Origin: Rhizobium sp. 2MFCol3.1
GTDB lineage: Bacteria > Pseudomonadota > Alphaproteobacteria > Rhizobiales > Rhizobiaceae
Direction of reading: 5' to 3'
Assembly (NCBI RefSeq): GCF_000377565.1
Contig: NZ_KB898381.1
Span: 1-45,533 of the forward strand
Length of the DNA stretch: 45,533 nt
A program made the position numbers and the translations under genes. Positions 1 through 8,420 of the stretch are shown here, piece by piece (the first letter of the stretch is position 1; each line of letters starts with the position of its first letter). The notes beneath the pieces were generated by a model. It searched no databases. It saw only the letters and a list, made by a program, of their open reading frames with translations, and had not been told where the DNA came from.

Positions 1-261
1 CCCTATGATGACGACAGCGGCAAGCATCGCGGCAGGCGCAGGATCCAGGGCGGTCGCGAAAGGCTGCGCAAGAGCCTGTTCATGTGCGCTTTCACCGCCA
101 GCCGGCACAATCCGGATCTGGCGGCCTTCTACAAGCGGTTGCGCGGCAACGGCAAGGAGCACCTGTGCGCGGTCATCGCGGTCGCCAGAAAACTCGTCAT
201 TCTCGCCAACACCATCCTCACCAGGCAGACCGAATGGACGCCGAAATATGTGAATGGATGA
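1..261 (+). mobile_element. IS110-family transposase, C-terminal fragment (cut by window edge)
   Basis: The frame is open from base 1 to a TGA at 259-261 and gives 86 residues. The segment has the basic GKHRGRRRIQGGR patch followed by LRKSLFMCAFTASRHNP and the end FYKRLRGNGKEHLCAVIAVARK, which matches the C-terminal IS116/IS110/IS902 transposase domain. That domain carries the conserved Ser-rich/Gly region of these DEDD/serine-type recombinases. The N-terminal RuvC-like half lies outside the window, so I cannot tell whether the element is intact. IS110 elements lack long inverted ends, and I see no clear right boundary. The family call is from recognised sequence pattern, not a search. Confidence 0.75.
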
Positions 262-271
262 GACATGGTTG

Positions 272-390
272 CTCCCCGCTGGGGAGAAGAGACTCGGGGT
301 TCGCCGCTCGCGCCAACCTCCCCTTCTCCCCAGCGGGGAGAAGGTGGCCCGAAGGGTCGGATGAGGGGGCCGCACCCACTGACCTATCGA
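272..390. repeat. Dispersed palindromic intergenic repeat
   Basis: Positions 272-289 (CTCCCCGCTGGGGAGAAG) and 323-340 are perfect 18-bp inverted repeats. Each arm is also nearly self-complementary around GCTG/CAGC, so the element can fold as one long stem or two hairpins. The tail (about 341-390: GGTGGCCCGAAGGGTCGG, then ATGAGGGGGC) resembles short repeats common between rhizobial genes. It fills the gap between the transposase fragment and the end of the Ada-like gene. Copy number elsewhere cannot be seen here. Confidence 0.6.
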
Positions 391-415
391 TAGCCGCGCG
401 CTCCCCTAGCCCCAC

Positions 416-1288
416 TCAAGCGTGCGCCGACTCCCACCCCAGCATCGCCCGCTTGCGCGTCAGCCCCCAGTGATAGCCCGTCAGCGCCCCGCTCTTGCCG
501 AGCGCCCGGTGACACGGCACAACGAACGAGATCGGGTTGGCGCCCACCGCCGCCCCCACCGCCCGCATCGCCGTCGGTCGGCCGATATCGCTGGCGATGT
601 CGCTATAGGTGACCGCCTTGCCGAACGGAATCTTCAGGAGGCTCTCCCAGACCTGAACCTGGAAATCAGTGCCGATCAGCACCACGCGCAACGGCTGCTC
701 GGACGTCCAGCGGCCTGGCTCGAAGATGCGCGCGGCGTAAGGTGCCGTCGCCTCGCGATCCTCGACATAGTCGGCGTTTGGCCAGCGGCAGGTCATGTCC
801 TTGAGGCAGGCCGCCTCGCCGCCGATGTCGGCGAAGGCAAGGCCGGCTAGGCCGCGGTCGGTCGCCATGACCAGCGCGATGCCGAAGGGCGACGGGTGAA
901 AACCGTAGCGGATCGTGAGACCACCGCCGCGCGCCTTCCATTCGCCGGGAGACATCGCCTCGTGCGTCACGAAGAGATCGTGCAGCCGCCCGGGGCCGGA
1001 GAGGCCGACCTCGAAGGAGGTCTCCAGCAACGGCAGCTCTTCCTTGCGCAGCAACCGCTTGGCATGATCGAGCGTCACCGCCTGCAGGAAGGCCTTGGGC
1101 GAAAGGCCGGCCCAGCGGGTGAAGGTCTTTTGCAGCTGCGTCGGCGATTGGTTGAGGCGCATGGCGATCGCTTCCAGCGACGGCTGCTCACGGTAATCCT
1201 CGGTGATCAGCTCGATCACCTGGCGGACGGTCTCGTAGTCGGGACCATCGGGCGTGATGTCTTGGTTCAGCTTGGCTACCATGTTCAT
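416..1288 (-). CDS. Ada-like AraC-type HTH / O6-methylguanine-DNA methyltransferase
   Basis: This is a 290-residue suicide DNA repair protein that takes alkyl groups from O6-alkylguanine. An AraC-type helix-turn-helix spans about residues 20-110 (SLEAIAMRLNQSPTQLQKTFTRWAG). A methyltransferase domain follows, with the PCHR active site (Cys259). E. coli Ada has an additional N-terminal four-Cys zinc domain that senses phosphotriesters; it is absent here, so the usual activation by Cys38 methylation cannot apply. I chose the ATG at 1288 because AAGGAG lies seven bases upstream; an earlier in-frame start at 1339 has no such site. The ribosome site is inside a 19-bp palindrome. It is adjacent to but not visibly operonic with its neighbours. 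Confidence 0.9.
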   Translation of the reverse strand: MNMVAKLNQDITPDGPDYETVRQVIELITEDYREQPSLEAIAMRLNQSPTQLQKTFTRWAGLSPKAFLQAVTLDHAKRLLRKEELPLLETSFEVGLSGPGRLHDLFVTHEAMSPGEWKARGGGLTIRYGFHPSPFGIALVMATDRGLAGLAFADIGGEAACLKDMTCRWPNADYVEDREATAPYAARIFEPGRWTSEQPLRVVLIGTDFQVQVWESLLKIPFGKAVTYSDIASDIGRPTAMRAVGAAVGANPISFVVPCHRALGKSGALTGYHWGLTRKRAMLGWESAHA

Positions 1289-1294
1289 GATCTT

Positions 1295-1313
1295 TCTCCT
1301 TGTCACAAGGAGA
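1295..1313 (-). promoter_or_regulatory. Palindrome holding the ribosome binding site of the Ada-like gene
   Basis: TCTCCTTGTCACAAGGAGA is a 19-base palindrome with a single unpaired centre base. Its left half, read on the minus strand, supplies the AAGGAG used by the gene starting at 1288. It could be an operator or an RNA hairpin that hides the ribosome site; the sequence alone does not decide. Confidence 0.5.
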
Positions 1314-1368
1314 TAGTCAAGCGGCATCGTTGAAGCCACCCGATTCTTGCGCCTGAATTAGATGATTA

Positions 1369-1881
1369 TCAGATACGCTGCTTGACCGTCGCCAGCGCCC
1401 GCTTGAACGCCTTGGCGAAGCTCTCGCGGTCATCGGGATTGAGAAAGCCGCCGATATCCGTCGCCCGCCCCTGTCCATAGATATGCATGGAGAGGATGCC
1501 GATCTCGTCGTGGCGGCGCACGGAAAAGCGCGTCCAGAACGGATTGAAGTGATGCTCGACCGTGCGCCCCGAGGGCGCGATCTTGCGCACCGCGATATCG
1601 GTACGCGACACGGTCACCATCTCGCGCGCCCTGGCCGAGCGATAGTTCAGCCGGAAGGCGCTGTAGAGCAGCAGGAAATCGAGGCCGAAGAAGAAGCCGA
1701 TCGGCCAGGCGCCGGTAGCGATGAAGAACAGGCCGTAGAGCAGGCAAACGCCACCCGACAGCAGCAGGAGCACCCTGAACCCCTTGCGGCCGAGAGACCG
1801 GTGGGGAAAGAGCTCGGCTGAAAACACGGGCTGGTCCAAAACCGCCTGCTGACCAGCGCTGTCGGCGTTGCTTTCCATCAT
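1369..1881 (-). CDS. DUF2244 family integral membrane protein
   Basis: The protein of about 170 residues has two closely spaced hydrophobic segments (GFRVLLLLSGGVCLLYGLFF, then WPIGFFFGLDFLLLYSAF) near residues 33-75. A soluble C-terminal half follows, with the HHFNPFWTRF region and the GRATDIGGFLNPDDRESFA ending, which is the DUF2244 pattern. The function of the family is unknown. Start is uncertain: ATGATG at 1881/1878 gives the usual family length, while an ATG at 1905 overlaps the divergent nth start. A TATACT box at 1890-1895 (minus) would place a promoter very close to the chosen start. Confidence 0.8.
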   Translation of the reverse strand: MMESNADSAGQQAVLDQPVFSAELFPHRSLGRKGFRVLLLLSGGVCLLYGLFFIATGAWPIGFFFGLDFLLLYSAFRLNYRSARAREMVTVSRTDIAVRKIAPSGRTVEHHFNPFWTRFSVRRHDEIGILSMHIYGQGRATDIGGFLNPDDRESFAKAFKRALATVKQRI

Positions 1882-1903
1882 GGCTGCCGAGTATAGATTG
1901 TCC

Positions 1904-2686
1904 ATGTCCAGTCCGAAACTCAAATCCTCCGCCACATCGTCGCAGCCCGAAAAACCTGTCGTTCGCCGCAAGAAGAAGGCGAGCGTCCGCTCCGTCTATA
2001 GCGAGGCCGAGCGCGAGGAGATGTTCCGCCGCTTCTCCGTGCAGCGGCCGGAGCCGAAGGGCGAGCTGGAGCACTCCAACCCGTTCACGCTTGTTGTTGC
2101 CGTGGCGCTTTCGGCGCAGGCAACCGATGCCGGCGTCAACAAGGCGACGCGCGCGCTCTTCAAGGTGGCCGATACCCCGCAGAAGATGCTGGATCTCGGC
2201 GAGGAGAAAGTGCGTGATTACATCAAGACGATCGGCCTCTATCGCAACAAGGCGAAGAACGTGATTGCCCTGTCGCGCATGCTGGTCGATGTGTTCGGCG
2301 GCGTGGTGCCTCAGACGCGCGACGAGCTGGTGATGCTCCCAGGCGTCGGCCGCAAGACCGCCAATGTCGTGCTCTCCATGGCCTTCGGCCAGGCGACCAT
2401 GGCTGTCGACACGCATATCTTCCGCATCGCCAACCGCATCAAGCTGGCGCCGGGCAAGACGCCGGACGAGGTGGAGGAGCGGCTGATGAAGGTGGTGCCC
2501 AAGCACTACCTCTACCACGCCCATCACTGGCTCATCCTGCACGGCCGCTACACCTGCAAGGCCCGTCGTGCCGAATGCGAGCACTGCGTCATCGCCGATC
2601 TCTGTCGCTCGCCCGAAAAAAGCTGCGACGTGCCTGCGCCGCTGGTCGAGCTGCCGCCGCAGGTGATCGGCGAGGCCGTCGAGTAA
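1904..2686 (+). CDS. nth: Endonuclease III (DNA glycosylase/AP lyase)
   Basis: Base-excision repair enzyme that removes oxidised pyrimidines and cleaves the abasic site; 260 residues. The helix-hairpin-helix LPGVGRKTANVV contains the catalytic Lys151, and VDTH carries the catalytic Asp169. A C-terminal 4Fe-4S cluster loop has the exact C-X6-C-X2-C-X5-C spacing (Cys218, 225, 228, 234). A Lys/Arg-rich N-terminal extension of about 30 residues precedes the core, as is usual in rhizobia. I prefer the ATG at 1904 (MSSPKLKS) to the upstream 1868 start, because the longer version would run into the divergent DUF2244 gene. No good Shine-Dalgarno is visible. Confidence 0.96.
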   Translation: MSSPKLKSSATSSQPEKPVVRRKKKASVRSVYSEAEREEMFRRFSVQRPEPKGELEHSNPFTLVVAVALSAQATDAGVNKATRALFKVADTPQKMLDLGEEKVRDYIKTIGLYRNKAKNVIALSRMLVDVFGGVVPQTRDELVMLPGVGRKTANVVLSMAFGQATMAVDTHIFRIANRIKLAPGKTPDEVEERLMKVVPKHYLYHAHHWLILHGRYTCKARRAECEHCVIADLCRSPEKSCDVPAPLVELPPQVIGEAVE

Positions 2687-2688
2687 GG

Positions 2689-3402
2689 TCAGACCCGCAC
2701 GCCGAGTTCCCTGCGCGAGAGCAGCTTGTGCAGATGCACCATCATGCCCGCGGCAAAGAGCGGCGTCAGCAGGTTGACGATCGGGATGGCCAGGAAAGCG
2801 GTGATCACGAGGCCGGCGAGAAACACCGTCGGCGCATGTTTCTGGCGGAAGAGCCGCGCCTCGGCGGGGGGGCGGAAACGCATGGCGGCGAACTCGAAGA
2901 ATTCCCGCCCGAGCAGGTAGCCGTTGACCAGGAAGAAGGCGACGAGATTGACGCCGGGGATGAACAGCAGGAACAGCGCCACGATGTTGCCGACGATGAC
3001 GACGCCGAGGAACTTGATCGAGCTCAGCATGGCCGGTCCGAGCGGCATGGCAGTGCCCGGCACGTCTTCAGGATAATCGCGCTTTTCCACCACGTCGGCG
3101 ACATCGTCGAGAAACAATCCAGCGATCAGCGCGGTGACCGGCGACAGCAGAAGTGCCAGCCCCAACGCCAGCCCGATCCCCGCCATGATGGCGAAGACGA
3201 AGCCCAGCCAGCCTGCCCAATCAGGCATTGCGGGAAAGAAGCTGGCGATCCAGGGAAAGACGAAAGCCATGAAAGCGCTGCGCAGTGCCAGCCACAGGCC
3301 GATCAGCGCGAGCACGGTGAGCCCGAGCACCTTCCAGAACACCGACCGCGTTTCCGGGGCGAAAAGATTGGTGATGGAAAGGCGCGCCGCTTCGAGGATC
3401 AT
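2689..3402 (-). CDS. EI24 / CysZ-like inner-membrane protein
   Basis: 237 residues with about five or six hydrophobic segments: VFWKVLGLTVLALIGLWLAL, WAGWLGFVFAIMAGIGLALG, FLGVVIVGNIVALFLLFIPG, VNLVAFFLVNGYLLG and TVFLAGLVITAFLAIPIVNL. The GYLLGREFFEFAAMRFRP stretch is characteristic of the EI24 (etoposide-induced 2.4/CysZ) domain. CysZ proteins take up sulfate, but no sulfate-assimilation gene lies nearby, so a transport role is only inferred. The gene is convergent with nth, with two bases between stop codons. Confidence 0.8.
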   Translation of the reverse strand: MILEAARLSITNLFAPETRSVFWKVLGLTVLALIGLWLALRSAFMAFVFPWIASFFPAMPDWAGWLGFVFAIMAGIGLALGLALLLSPVTALIAGLFLDDVADVVEKRDYPEDVPGTAMPLGPAMLSSIKFLGVVIVGNIVALFLLFIPGVNLVAFFLVNGYLLGREFFEFAAMRFRPPAEARLFRQKHAPTVFLAGLVITAFLAIPIVNLLTPLFAAGMMVHLHKLLSRRELGVRV

Positions 3403-3621
3403 GGTGACGTCTCCGGTTGTGGCGATGATGTAGGAATCTGATCTTTGAACGGCAAGGCTGAAATTATTTCGCCGGATTGAGGGAATTGTTGTTCAAAAGC
3501 CTTTCATAATATATATTTAAATCAGCATCTAAGATTACTTGCAGGGCGCTCCGAATATTTGCGGACGCAAGGATTTGTTTCAAGCAGACAGGAAACATCA
3601 CCCAAAATCGGGACAGCTGCC

Positions 3622-4476
3622 GTGGAAGACTTTGTTCAGAAGCTCCGCCAATACGCGAAATCCGGCACGCCCGCCGAACGTCGCATCGCAAAATATTTCA
3701 CCGAACACTTGAGTGATCTTCCGTTCGAAACGGCAGCCTCGGTGGCCGACCGGCTGGACTTGAGCCCGATGACCGTCGGCCGCTTCCTGCGGGCGCTGGG
3801 CTATCAGGGGCTCGATAGCGTCAAGGTGCAGATCCGCGACGTCGCCGGTGTCTCGGCCACGCAGATGCAGGCCTCGATGTCGGAACTGCAGGTCGATGCC
3901 GCCGATGGCAAGCCGCTCGCCGTGCTGGTTGCCGAGCAGATCCAGGCGCTCCACCACATTTATCATCTCACCGGACAGCAGCACTGGAGCGACGCGGTGG
4001 CGATGATCCGCGCGGCAAGCGAGGTGTTCATCGCCACCCATGTCTCGCAAGCAAGTTTCGCCACGCATTTCAGCCAGCGGCTGACGCAAGCGCGCGATGG
4101 CGTGCATGCGCTCGACGGCAGCGGAAACCGCTTCGCCGAGCTCTTCGCGCGTGTCAGCGGCGAAGGCGCGCTGCTTGTGATCATCGACAGTCAGCGCTTC
4201 AAGAAGGCCCGTCTGCTAGCCCGTATCGCCCGGCGCTACGGATACAAGGTCGTGCTCATCAGCGCCCAGAGCGCCAACTGGGTGCTCGACCAGGCCAATC
4301 TCATCCTGCCGCTCCCTCCGACCCGGCCGGGCGAACTGGACAACCTGCCGCCGGTGATCGCGCTGCTCGATTGCCTGTCCTCGGCTGTTGTCAGCGCTGT
4401 CGGTGACGAAGCCGTCGCGCGCGCCAGCCGCATGACCGAATTCAGCGTCATGCTGGGCGAAGAGCCCAACCGGTAG
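3622..4476 (+). CDS. MurR/RpiR-family transcriptional regulator
   Basis: An N-terminal RpiR-type helix-turn-helix (TPAERRIAKYFTEHLSDLPF, then SVADRLDLSPMTVGRFLRALG) is followed by a C-terminal SIS domain with the EVFIATHVSQASFATHFSQRL and GEGALLVIIDS segments, which bind phosphosugars in this family. The start is unsure: GTG at 3622 gives 284 residues, while an in-frame TTG at 3559 would give 305; neither has a strong ribosome site. It is convergent with the FGGY kinase that ends the polyol operon (11 bases between stops), so a role in sugar metabolism is plausible but its target is not shown. Confidence 0.88.
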   Translation: MEDFVQKLRQYAKSGTPAERRIAKYFTEHLSDLPFETAASVADRLDLSPMTVGRFLRALGYQGLDSVKVQIRDVAGVSATQMQASMSELQVDAADGKPLAVLVAEQIQALHHIYHLTGQQHWSDAVAMIRAASEVFIATHVSQASFATHFSQRLTQARDGVHALDGSGNRFAELFARVSGEGALLVIIDSQRFKKARLLARIARRYGYKVVLISAQSANWVLDQANLILPLPPTRPGELDNLPPVIALLDCLSSAVVSAVGDEAVARASRMTEFSVMLGEEPNR

Positions 4477-4487
4477 CGATCCGAAAT

Positions 4488-6071
4488 CTATTCCATCGCC
4501 TCGAGCTCGGCGCGATGGCGATACATGGCGAGCAGCCGGCGGTAATCGCGGTCGTAAAGCGCGCGCTTGCTCTCGTCGGGCACATGCACGTCGCCGCCGG
4601 GATACATGGCCGAACCCGCCGTGGCGAGGTCCGCGTGCAGGCCGCAGGCGACGGAGGCCGCCATCGCGGTTCCCAGAAGCACCGCCTCGTTCATCTTTGG
4701 AACCACCACCTTGCAGCCGGTCGCATCCGAATAGAGCTCCATCAGCACAGGGTTCTTCACATGCCCGCCGGCCACATGCAGCGTGTCGGGCGCGTAGCCA
4801 TATTCCTTCATGCGCTCGAGGATATGACGGATGCCGAGCGCTATCGCCACGCCGGTGCGCCAGTAGAGCGCGCAGAGCCCGTCGAACGATGTGTCGAGCG
4901 TCAGACCGCTGACGGCGCCGACCGCGTGCGGGTCGGCAAGCGGCGATCGGTTGCCGTGGAAATCGGGCAGCACGAAAATCCTGGCGCCGAAGGCATCGCC
5001 CTCCTCCGAACGCAACTGCGATATCCGCGACACGATCTTCTGGTGCAGTGCCGCCGTCGGCTCGCCGCCGGCCGCATGCATCCGGACGACATGGTCGAGC
5101 AGAGCCCCCGTCGCAGACTGCCCGGCCTCGACGAGCCAGGTGCCGGGGAATACGGCTTCGTAATAGGGTCCCCACATGCCGTGGCTTGGGCGTCGCTTGC
5201 GCGAAAACGAAACGATGCAGCTCGACGTGCCGGCGATCAGCGCCAGCTGTCGTTCCAGCCGTTCCGGATCATGCGCGTCGCCGCCGAGCGTTCCGAGCGC
5301 GCCGGCATAGGCGTCGATCATGCCGGAGGAGACGTGACAGGCCGTGGTGAGCCCTAGCGCCGAGGCCGCCTCCTTCGTCAGCGTGCCGACGCTGCCGCCG
5401 ACCTCGATCGTGTCGTCGGGCAGCTGCCCGCGCGCCTGCAGGTCGTCGAGGCCGATCTGCTCGAGAAAATCCTTGCGCCAGCCATCCTTGAGATGGGCCA
5501 GATAGTTCCACTTGGAGGTCAGCGTGCAGCGCGACCGCGCCAGCGAGCCGGTGGATTTCCAGGTCATGAAATCGGCGAGGTCGAAGAGATAGCCGGTATT
5601 CGCCCATGTGCCGGGCAGCTTCTTCTTCAGCCACATCAGCTTCGGCATTTCCATCTCGGGCGACATGAAATGCCCGGAATGCTCCAGCACCTCGTGGCCG
5701 GTCGCCGTGCAGAAATCCGCTTCCTTCAAAGCCCGGTGATCGAGCCAGACGATGGTGTCGAACCGACGCTCGCCGCCCGTCGACACGCTGATCTGCCCGC
5801 CATCGATATCCCGGACCACGAGCGAACAGGTACCATCGAAACCGATCGCGCCGATGCTCTCGGGTGCGGCGCCCGATTGCTCCATCGCGCGGCGCACGGC
5901 GATGCACACCGCCGACCATATATCCTCGGAATCGTGCTCGGCGTGGTTTTCGCGGGGCCGGTTCATGATGATCGGATGATCGGCCTTGCCCAGCAGCTGG
6001 CCGTGCGCATCGAAGACGCCGGCGCGTGCGCTGCCCGTGCCGATATCAACAGCAACCACATGCTGAGGCAT
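4488..6071 (-). CDS. FGGY-family pentulose kinase (ribulokinase-like)
   Basis: 527-residue carbohydrate kinase. The N-terminal phosphate-binding motif VAVDIGTGSARAGVFD starts at about residue 7. The central LIAGTSSCIVSFS and C-terminal HVAGGHVKNPVLMELYSDATG segments complete the two actin-like FGGY domains. The WLDHRA and FDGTCS patches are like the 5-carbon FGGY pentulose kinases rather than classical XylB. It is the last gene of the polyol operon and would phosphorylate the ketopentose made by the dehydrogenase, for example from arabitol or ribitol. Its ATG shares one base with the TAA of the HAD gene (TAATG), indicating coupled translation. The exact substrate (D-ribulose versus D-xylulose) is inferred, not seen. 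Confidence 0.88.
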   Translation of the reverse strand: MPQHVVAVDIGTGSARAGVFDAHGQLLGKADHPIIMNRPRENHAEHDSEDIWSAVCIAVRRAMEQSGAAPESIGAIGFDGTCSLVVRDIDGGQISVSTGGERRFDTIVWLDHRALKEADFCTATGHEVLEHSGHFMSPEMEMPKLMWLKKKLPGTWANTGYLFDLADFMTWKSTGSLARSRCTLTSKWNYLAHLKDGWRKDFLEQIGLDDLQARGQLPDDTIEVGGSVGTLTKEAASALGLTTACHVSSGMIDAYAGALGTLGGDAHDPERLERQLALIAGTSSCIVSFSRKRRPSHGMWGPYYEAVFPGTWLVEAGQSATGALLDHVVRMHAAGGEPTAALHQKIVSRISQLRSEEGDAFGARIFVLPDFHGNRSPLADPHAVGAVSGLTLDTSFDGLCALYWRTGVAIALGIRHILERMKEYGYAPDTLHVAGGHVKNPVLMELYSDATGCKVVVPKMNEAVLLGTAMAASVACGLHADLATAGSAMYPGGDVHVPDESKRALYDRDYRRLLAMYRHRAELEAME

Positions 6072-6760
6072 TAAAGGTCGTTCCCGTCCCGCTGATGTTT
6101 TTTGATAAGGTGGATCAAATCCGGCATGACGTCAAACGTAGCGTCGGGGGAAAGGCGGTCAAGTTCGTCGCGATAGCCGGCGAAGTTGGCATGCGAGCCG
6201 CCGGTGAAGGCAAAGACGGTCATGCCGGCGGCCTTGGCGGCCTCGATGCCGGCGGGGCTGTCCTCGATCACCACGCAGTTGGCGGGATCGACCTGCATCT
6301 GGCTTGCCGCATGCAGAAAGAGATCCGGCGCCGGCTTGCCGTTCTTCACCATCGAGGCGCTGAAGATATTGGGCAGCCGGTCGATCAGCCCGGTGACGGT
6401 CAGCGACAGACGGATACGCTCGACTTGGCTCGACGAGGCGACGCAGCAGGGAATGTCGAGCGCGTCGATCGTATCCGCGATGCCTGCGATTGGCTTCAGC
6501 TCGGTGCGGAAGCGCGCGTAGAGATCGGTGCGGATCTGCTCCAGAAAGGCTTCGCCGGGATGGACGTTATATTCCGTCTTCATCGTCTCGATCACGGTCG
6601 CGAGGCTGCGTCCGAGAAAGCGGCCATACACCTCGTCCTCGGTGATCGGCACGTTGAGATCGTTCATGGCCTTGACGAGAACGGTGACAGAGATCGGCTC
6701 GCTGTCGACGAGGACGCCGTCGCAGTCGAAGATCACAAGCCGTGTTTCAGCATCAGCCAT
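6071..6760 (-). CDS. HAD-IA family phosphatase/phosphomutase-like hydrolase
   Basis: 229 residues. Motif I is FDCDGVLVDSE (nucleophile Asp near residue 12), motif II is VASSS, the motif III lysine is in KNGKPAPD, and motif IV is VIEDSPAGIEAAKAAGM. The cap domain lies between motifs I and II, which marks the HAD-IA (beta-phosphoglucomutase/phosphonatase-like) class. It sits between the polyol dehydrogenase and the pentulose kinase genes. It could therefore remove a toxic sugar or polyol phosphate or dephosphorylate a pathway intermediate; that role is inferred from position. Confidence 0.87.
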   Translation of the reverse strand: MADAETRLVIFDCDGVLVDSEPISVTVLVKAMNDLNVPITEDEVYGRFLGRSLATVIETMKTEYNVHPGEAFLEQIRTDLYARFRTELKPIAGIADTIDALDIPCCVASSSQVERIRLSLTVTGLIDRLPNIFSASMVKNGKPAPDLFLHAASQMQVDPANCVVIEDSPAGIEAAKAAGMTVFAFTGGSHANFAGYRDELDRLSPDATFDVMPDLIHLIKKHQRDGNDL

Positions 6761-6837
6761 GACACATCCAATCAGGGTTCAAGACATTGCAGGCAGAGGT
6801 GGGTGGATAGCGGCGGGGAACGCCCGCCGCTTGATGC

Positions 6838-8319
6838 TTATGCCGCGAGCTTGTTGTCGAGGTAAAGCTGCAGCGTCTCGCGCGTACCCTTTTCCCACAG
6901 CGTCTTCAGCGCATGCGCGAAGCGCTTGCGGAAGAGCTCCGACTTGGCGACCTCGCCGAAGATGTCGTCGAAGGCGAGGAACGCCATCGGGTCGTCCTTG
7001 GCCTTGATCGCCGCGGCATGCAGCCGGTCGGCGCTGGCATCGTTGAAGACGATGTCCTGGCCGGTATCGGTCTTGCCGGCGAAGTAGCGGCACCAGAGAG
7101 CCGAAACCAGCGACAGGCCGATCACGTCGCGACCCTGGTTCAGGTTGTCGAGCGTGGACGGCAGGATGAACTTCGGCTGGCGGTTGGAGCCGTCCTGCGC
7201 CAAGCGCGGGATGGTGTCGGCGATCTTCGGGTTGAGAAGGCGATGCTCGATCAGCGCGAAATAGTCCGTCAGCGAGGTGTTCGGCACCGGCGGCACGATC
7301 GGGATGATCTCGTCCTTCTCGAGCTTGGCGAGGAAGGCGCGGATCAGCGGATCTTCCATCGAGTCGTGCACGAAGTGGATGTCCATCAGCGCCGCCGGAT
7401 AAGCGATCGCCGCATGGCCGCCGTTGAGGATGCGGATCTTCATGTGCTCGTAGGGCGTAACATCGGGCACGAAGGTGACGCCGACATTCTCCAGCGCCGG
7501 ACGACCGGCAGTGAACTTGTCTTCCAGCACCCACTGCTTGAACTCTTCGCAATAGACGGGCCAGTTGTCCTCGATATCGAAGACGTCCTTCAAGAGGTCG
7601 ATCTCGCGCTGGCCGGTGGCCGGCGTGATGCGGTCGACCATGGCGTTCGGGAAGGCGACATTGGCCTTGATCCACTCTGCGAAGGCGGGATCCGACAGCG
7701 CCGCCGTGCCGACCACGGCGTTGCGGGTGACGACACCGTTGTGCGGAATATTATCGCACGACATGACGGTGAACGGCACGAGGCCCTTGTCCTTGCGCGC
7801 CTTGAGACCCGCAACGATCAGGCCGAAGACGGTCTTCGGATCGGCGGGGTTCTTGCCGTCGGCCGCGATTGCCGGATGATCAGGATTGAACTTGCCGGAG
7901 GCGTCGATGAAATAGCCACCCTCGGTGATCGTCATCGAGACGATGCGGATCTCCGGATCGGCGAGCTTTGCGATGATGGTCTTTGCATCGCCAACGGGCA
8001 GGATGTCGATCATCGGCGCGGTCACACGCGCCGAGGTCTTGTTGTTGTCCTGCTCGACGACAGTCGTCAGGAAGTCCTGGGCAGCGAGCTTGTCGCGCAT
8101 GGCGGCATCGGACGGCAGGATGCCGGCGCCGATGATTGCCCAGTCGTGAGCTTCGCCCTTGTTGAACAGGTCGTCGAGATAGATTGCCTGGTGGGCGCGG
8201 TGGAAGTTGCCGACGCCGAAGTGCACGATGCCCGCCTTCAGCGACGCCCGCTCATAGGCCGGTACGGCGGCTGTCTTAGCCGCGTCGGAAAGCGTTGCCA
8301 GCGATAGTTTGCACGTCAT
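6838..8319 (-). CDS. mtlK: Mannitol 2-dehydrogenase family (long-chain polyol dehydrogenase)
   Basis: 493 residues, the normal length of NAD-dependent long-chain mannitol/arabitol dehydrogenases, which oxidise D-mannitol to D-fructose and D-arabitol to D-xylulose. The Rossmann segment IVHFGVGNFHRAHQAIYLDD is near residues 31-50, followed by ITEGGYF. The catalytic K-x4-N-x2-H signature KIRILNGGH gives Lys294, Asn299 and His302. It is the metabolic enzyme of the smo-type operon, downstream of the transporter genes. No short-chain sorbitol dehydrogenase (smoS) is present between smoK and mtlK, as found in the Rhodobacter version, so the enzyme set is simpler here. Confidence 0.94.
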   Translation of the reverse strand: MTCKLSLATLSDAAKTAAVPAYERASLKAGIVHFGVGNFHRAHQAIYLDDLFNKGEAHDWAIIGAGILPSDAAMRDKLAAQDFLTTVVEQDNNKTSARVTAPMIDILPVGDAKTIIAKLADPEIRIVSMTITEGGYFIDASGKFNPDHPAIAADGKNPADPKTVFGLIVAGLKARKDKGLVPFTVMSCDNIPHNGVVTRNAVVGTAALSDPAFAEWIKANVAFPNAMVDRITPATGQREIDLLKDVFDIEDNWPVYCEEFKQWVLEDKFTAGRPALENVGVTFVPDVTPYEHMKIRILNGGHAAIAYPAALMDIHFVHDSMEDPLIRAFLAKLEKDEIIPIVPPVPNTSLTDYFALIEHRLLNPKIADTIPRLAQDGSNRQPKFILPSTLDNLNQGRDVIGLSLVSALWCRYFAGKTDTGQDIVFNDASADRLHAAAIKAKDDPMAFLAFDDIFGEVAKSELFRKRFAHALKTLWEKGTRETLQLYLDNKLAA

Positions 8320-8344
8320 GTCTCAGTCCTCTTGAAGGTCTTCA

Positions 8345-8396
8345 GGGTCTAAAGACCCCGGTACTGGCGCGCCGGGCACCTCGTCCGGCACGCGCA
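8345..8396 (-). repeat. Intercistronic hairpins between smoK and mtlK
   Basis: GGGTCTAAAGACCC (8345-8358) is a perfect hairpin. About 10 bases further on, GCGCGCCGG and CCGGCACGCGC form a second, imperfect GC-rich stem. There is no T-run, so these look like mRNA-stabilising or processing structures rather than a terminator. They fill the only 100-base gap between smoK and mtlK. Confidence 0.4.
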
Positions 8397-8420
8397 CTCT
8401 TCCCCACCCCGGATGCCTCG

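Noticed and set aside
2575..3441. 288-codon plus-strand frame over the EI24/CysZ gene
   Set aside because: Antisense shadow, Gln/Glu/Arg-rich; the minus-strand frame has membrane segments and a family motif.
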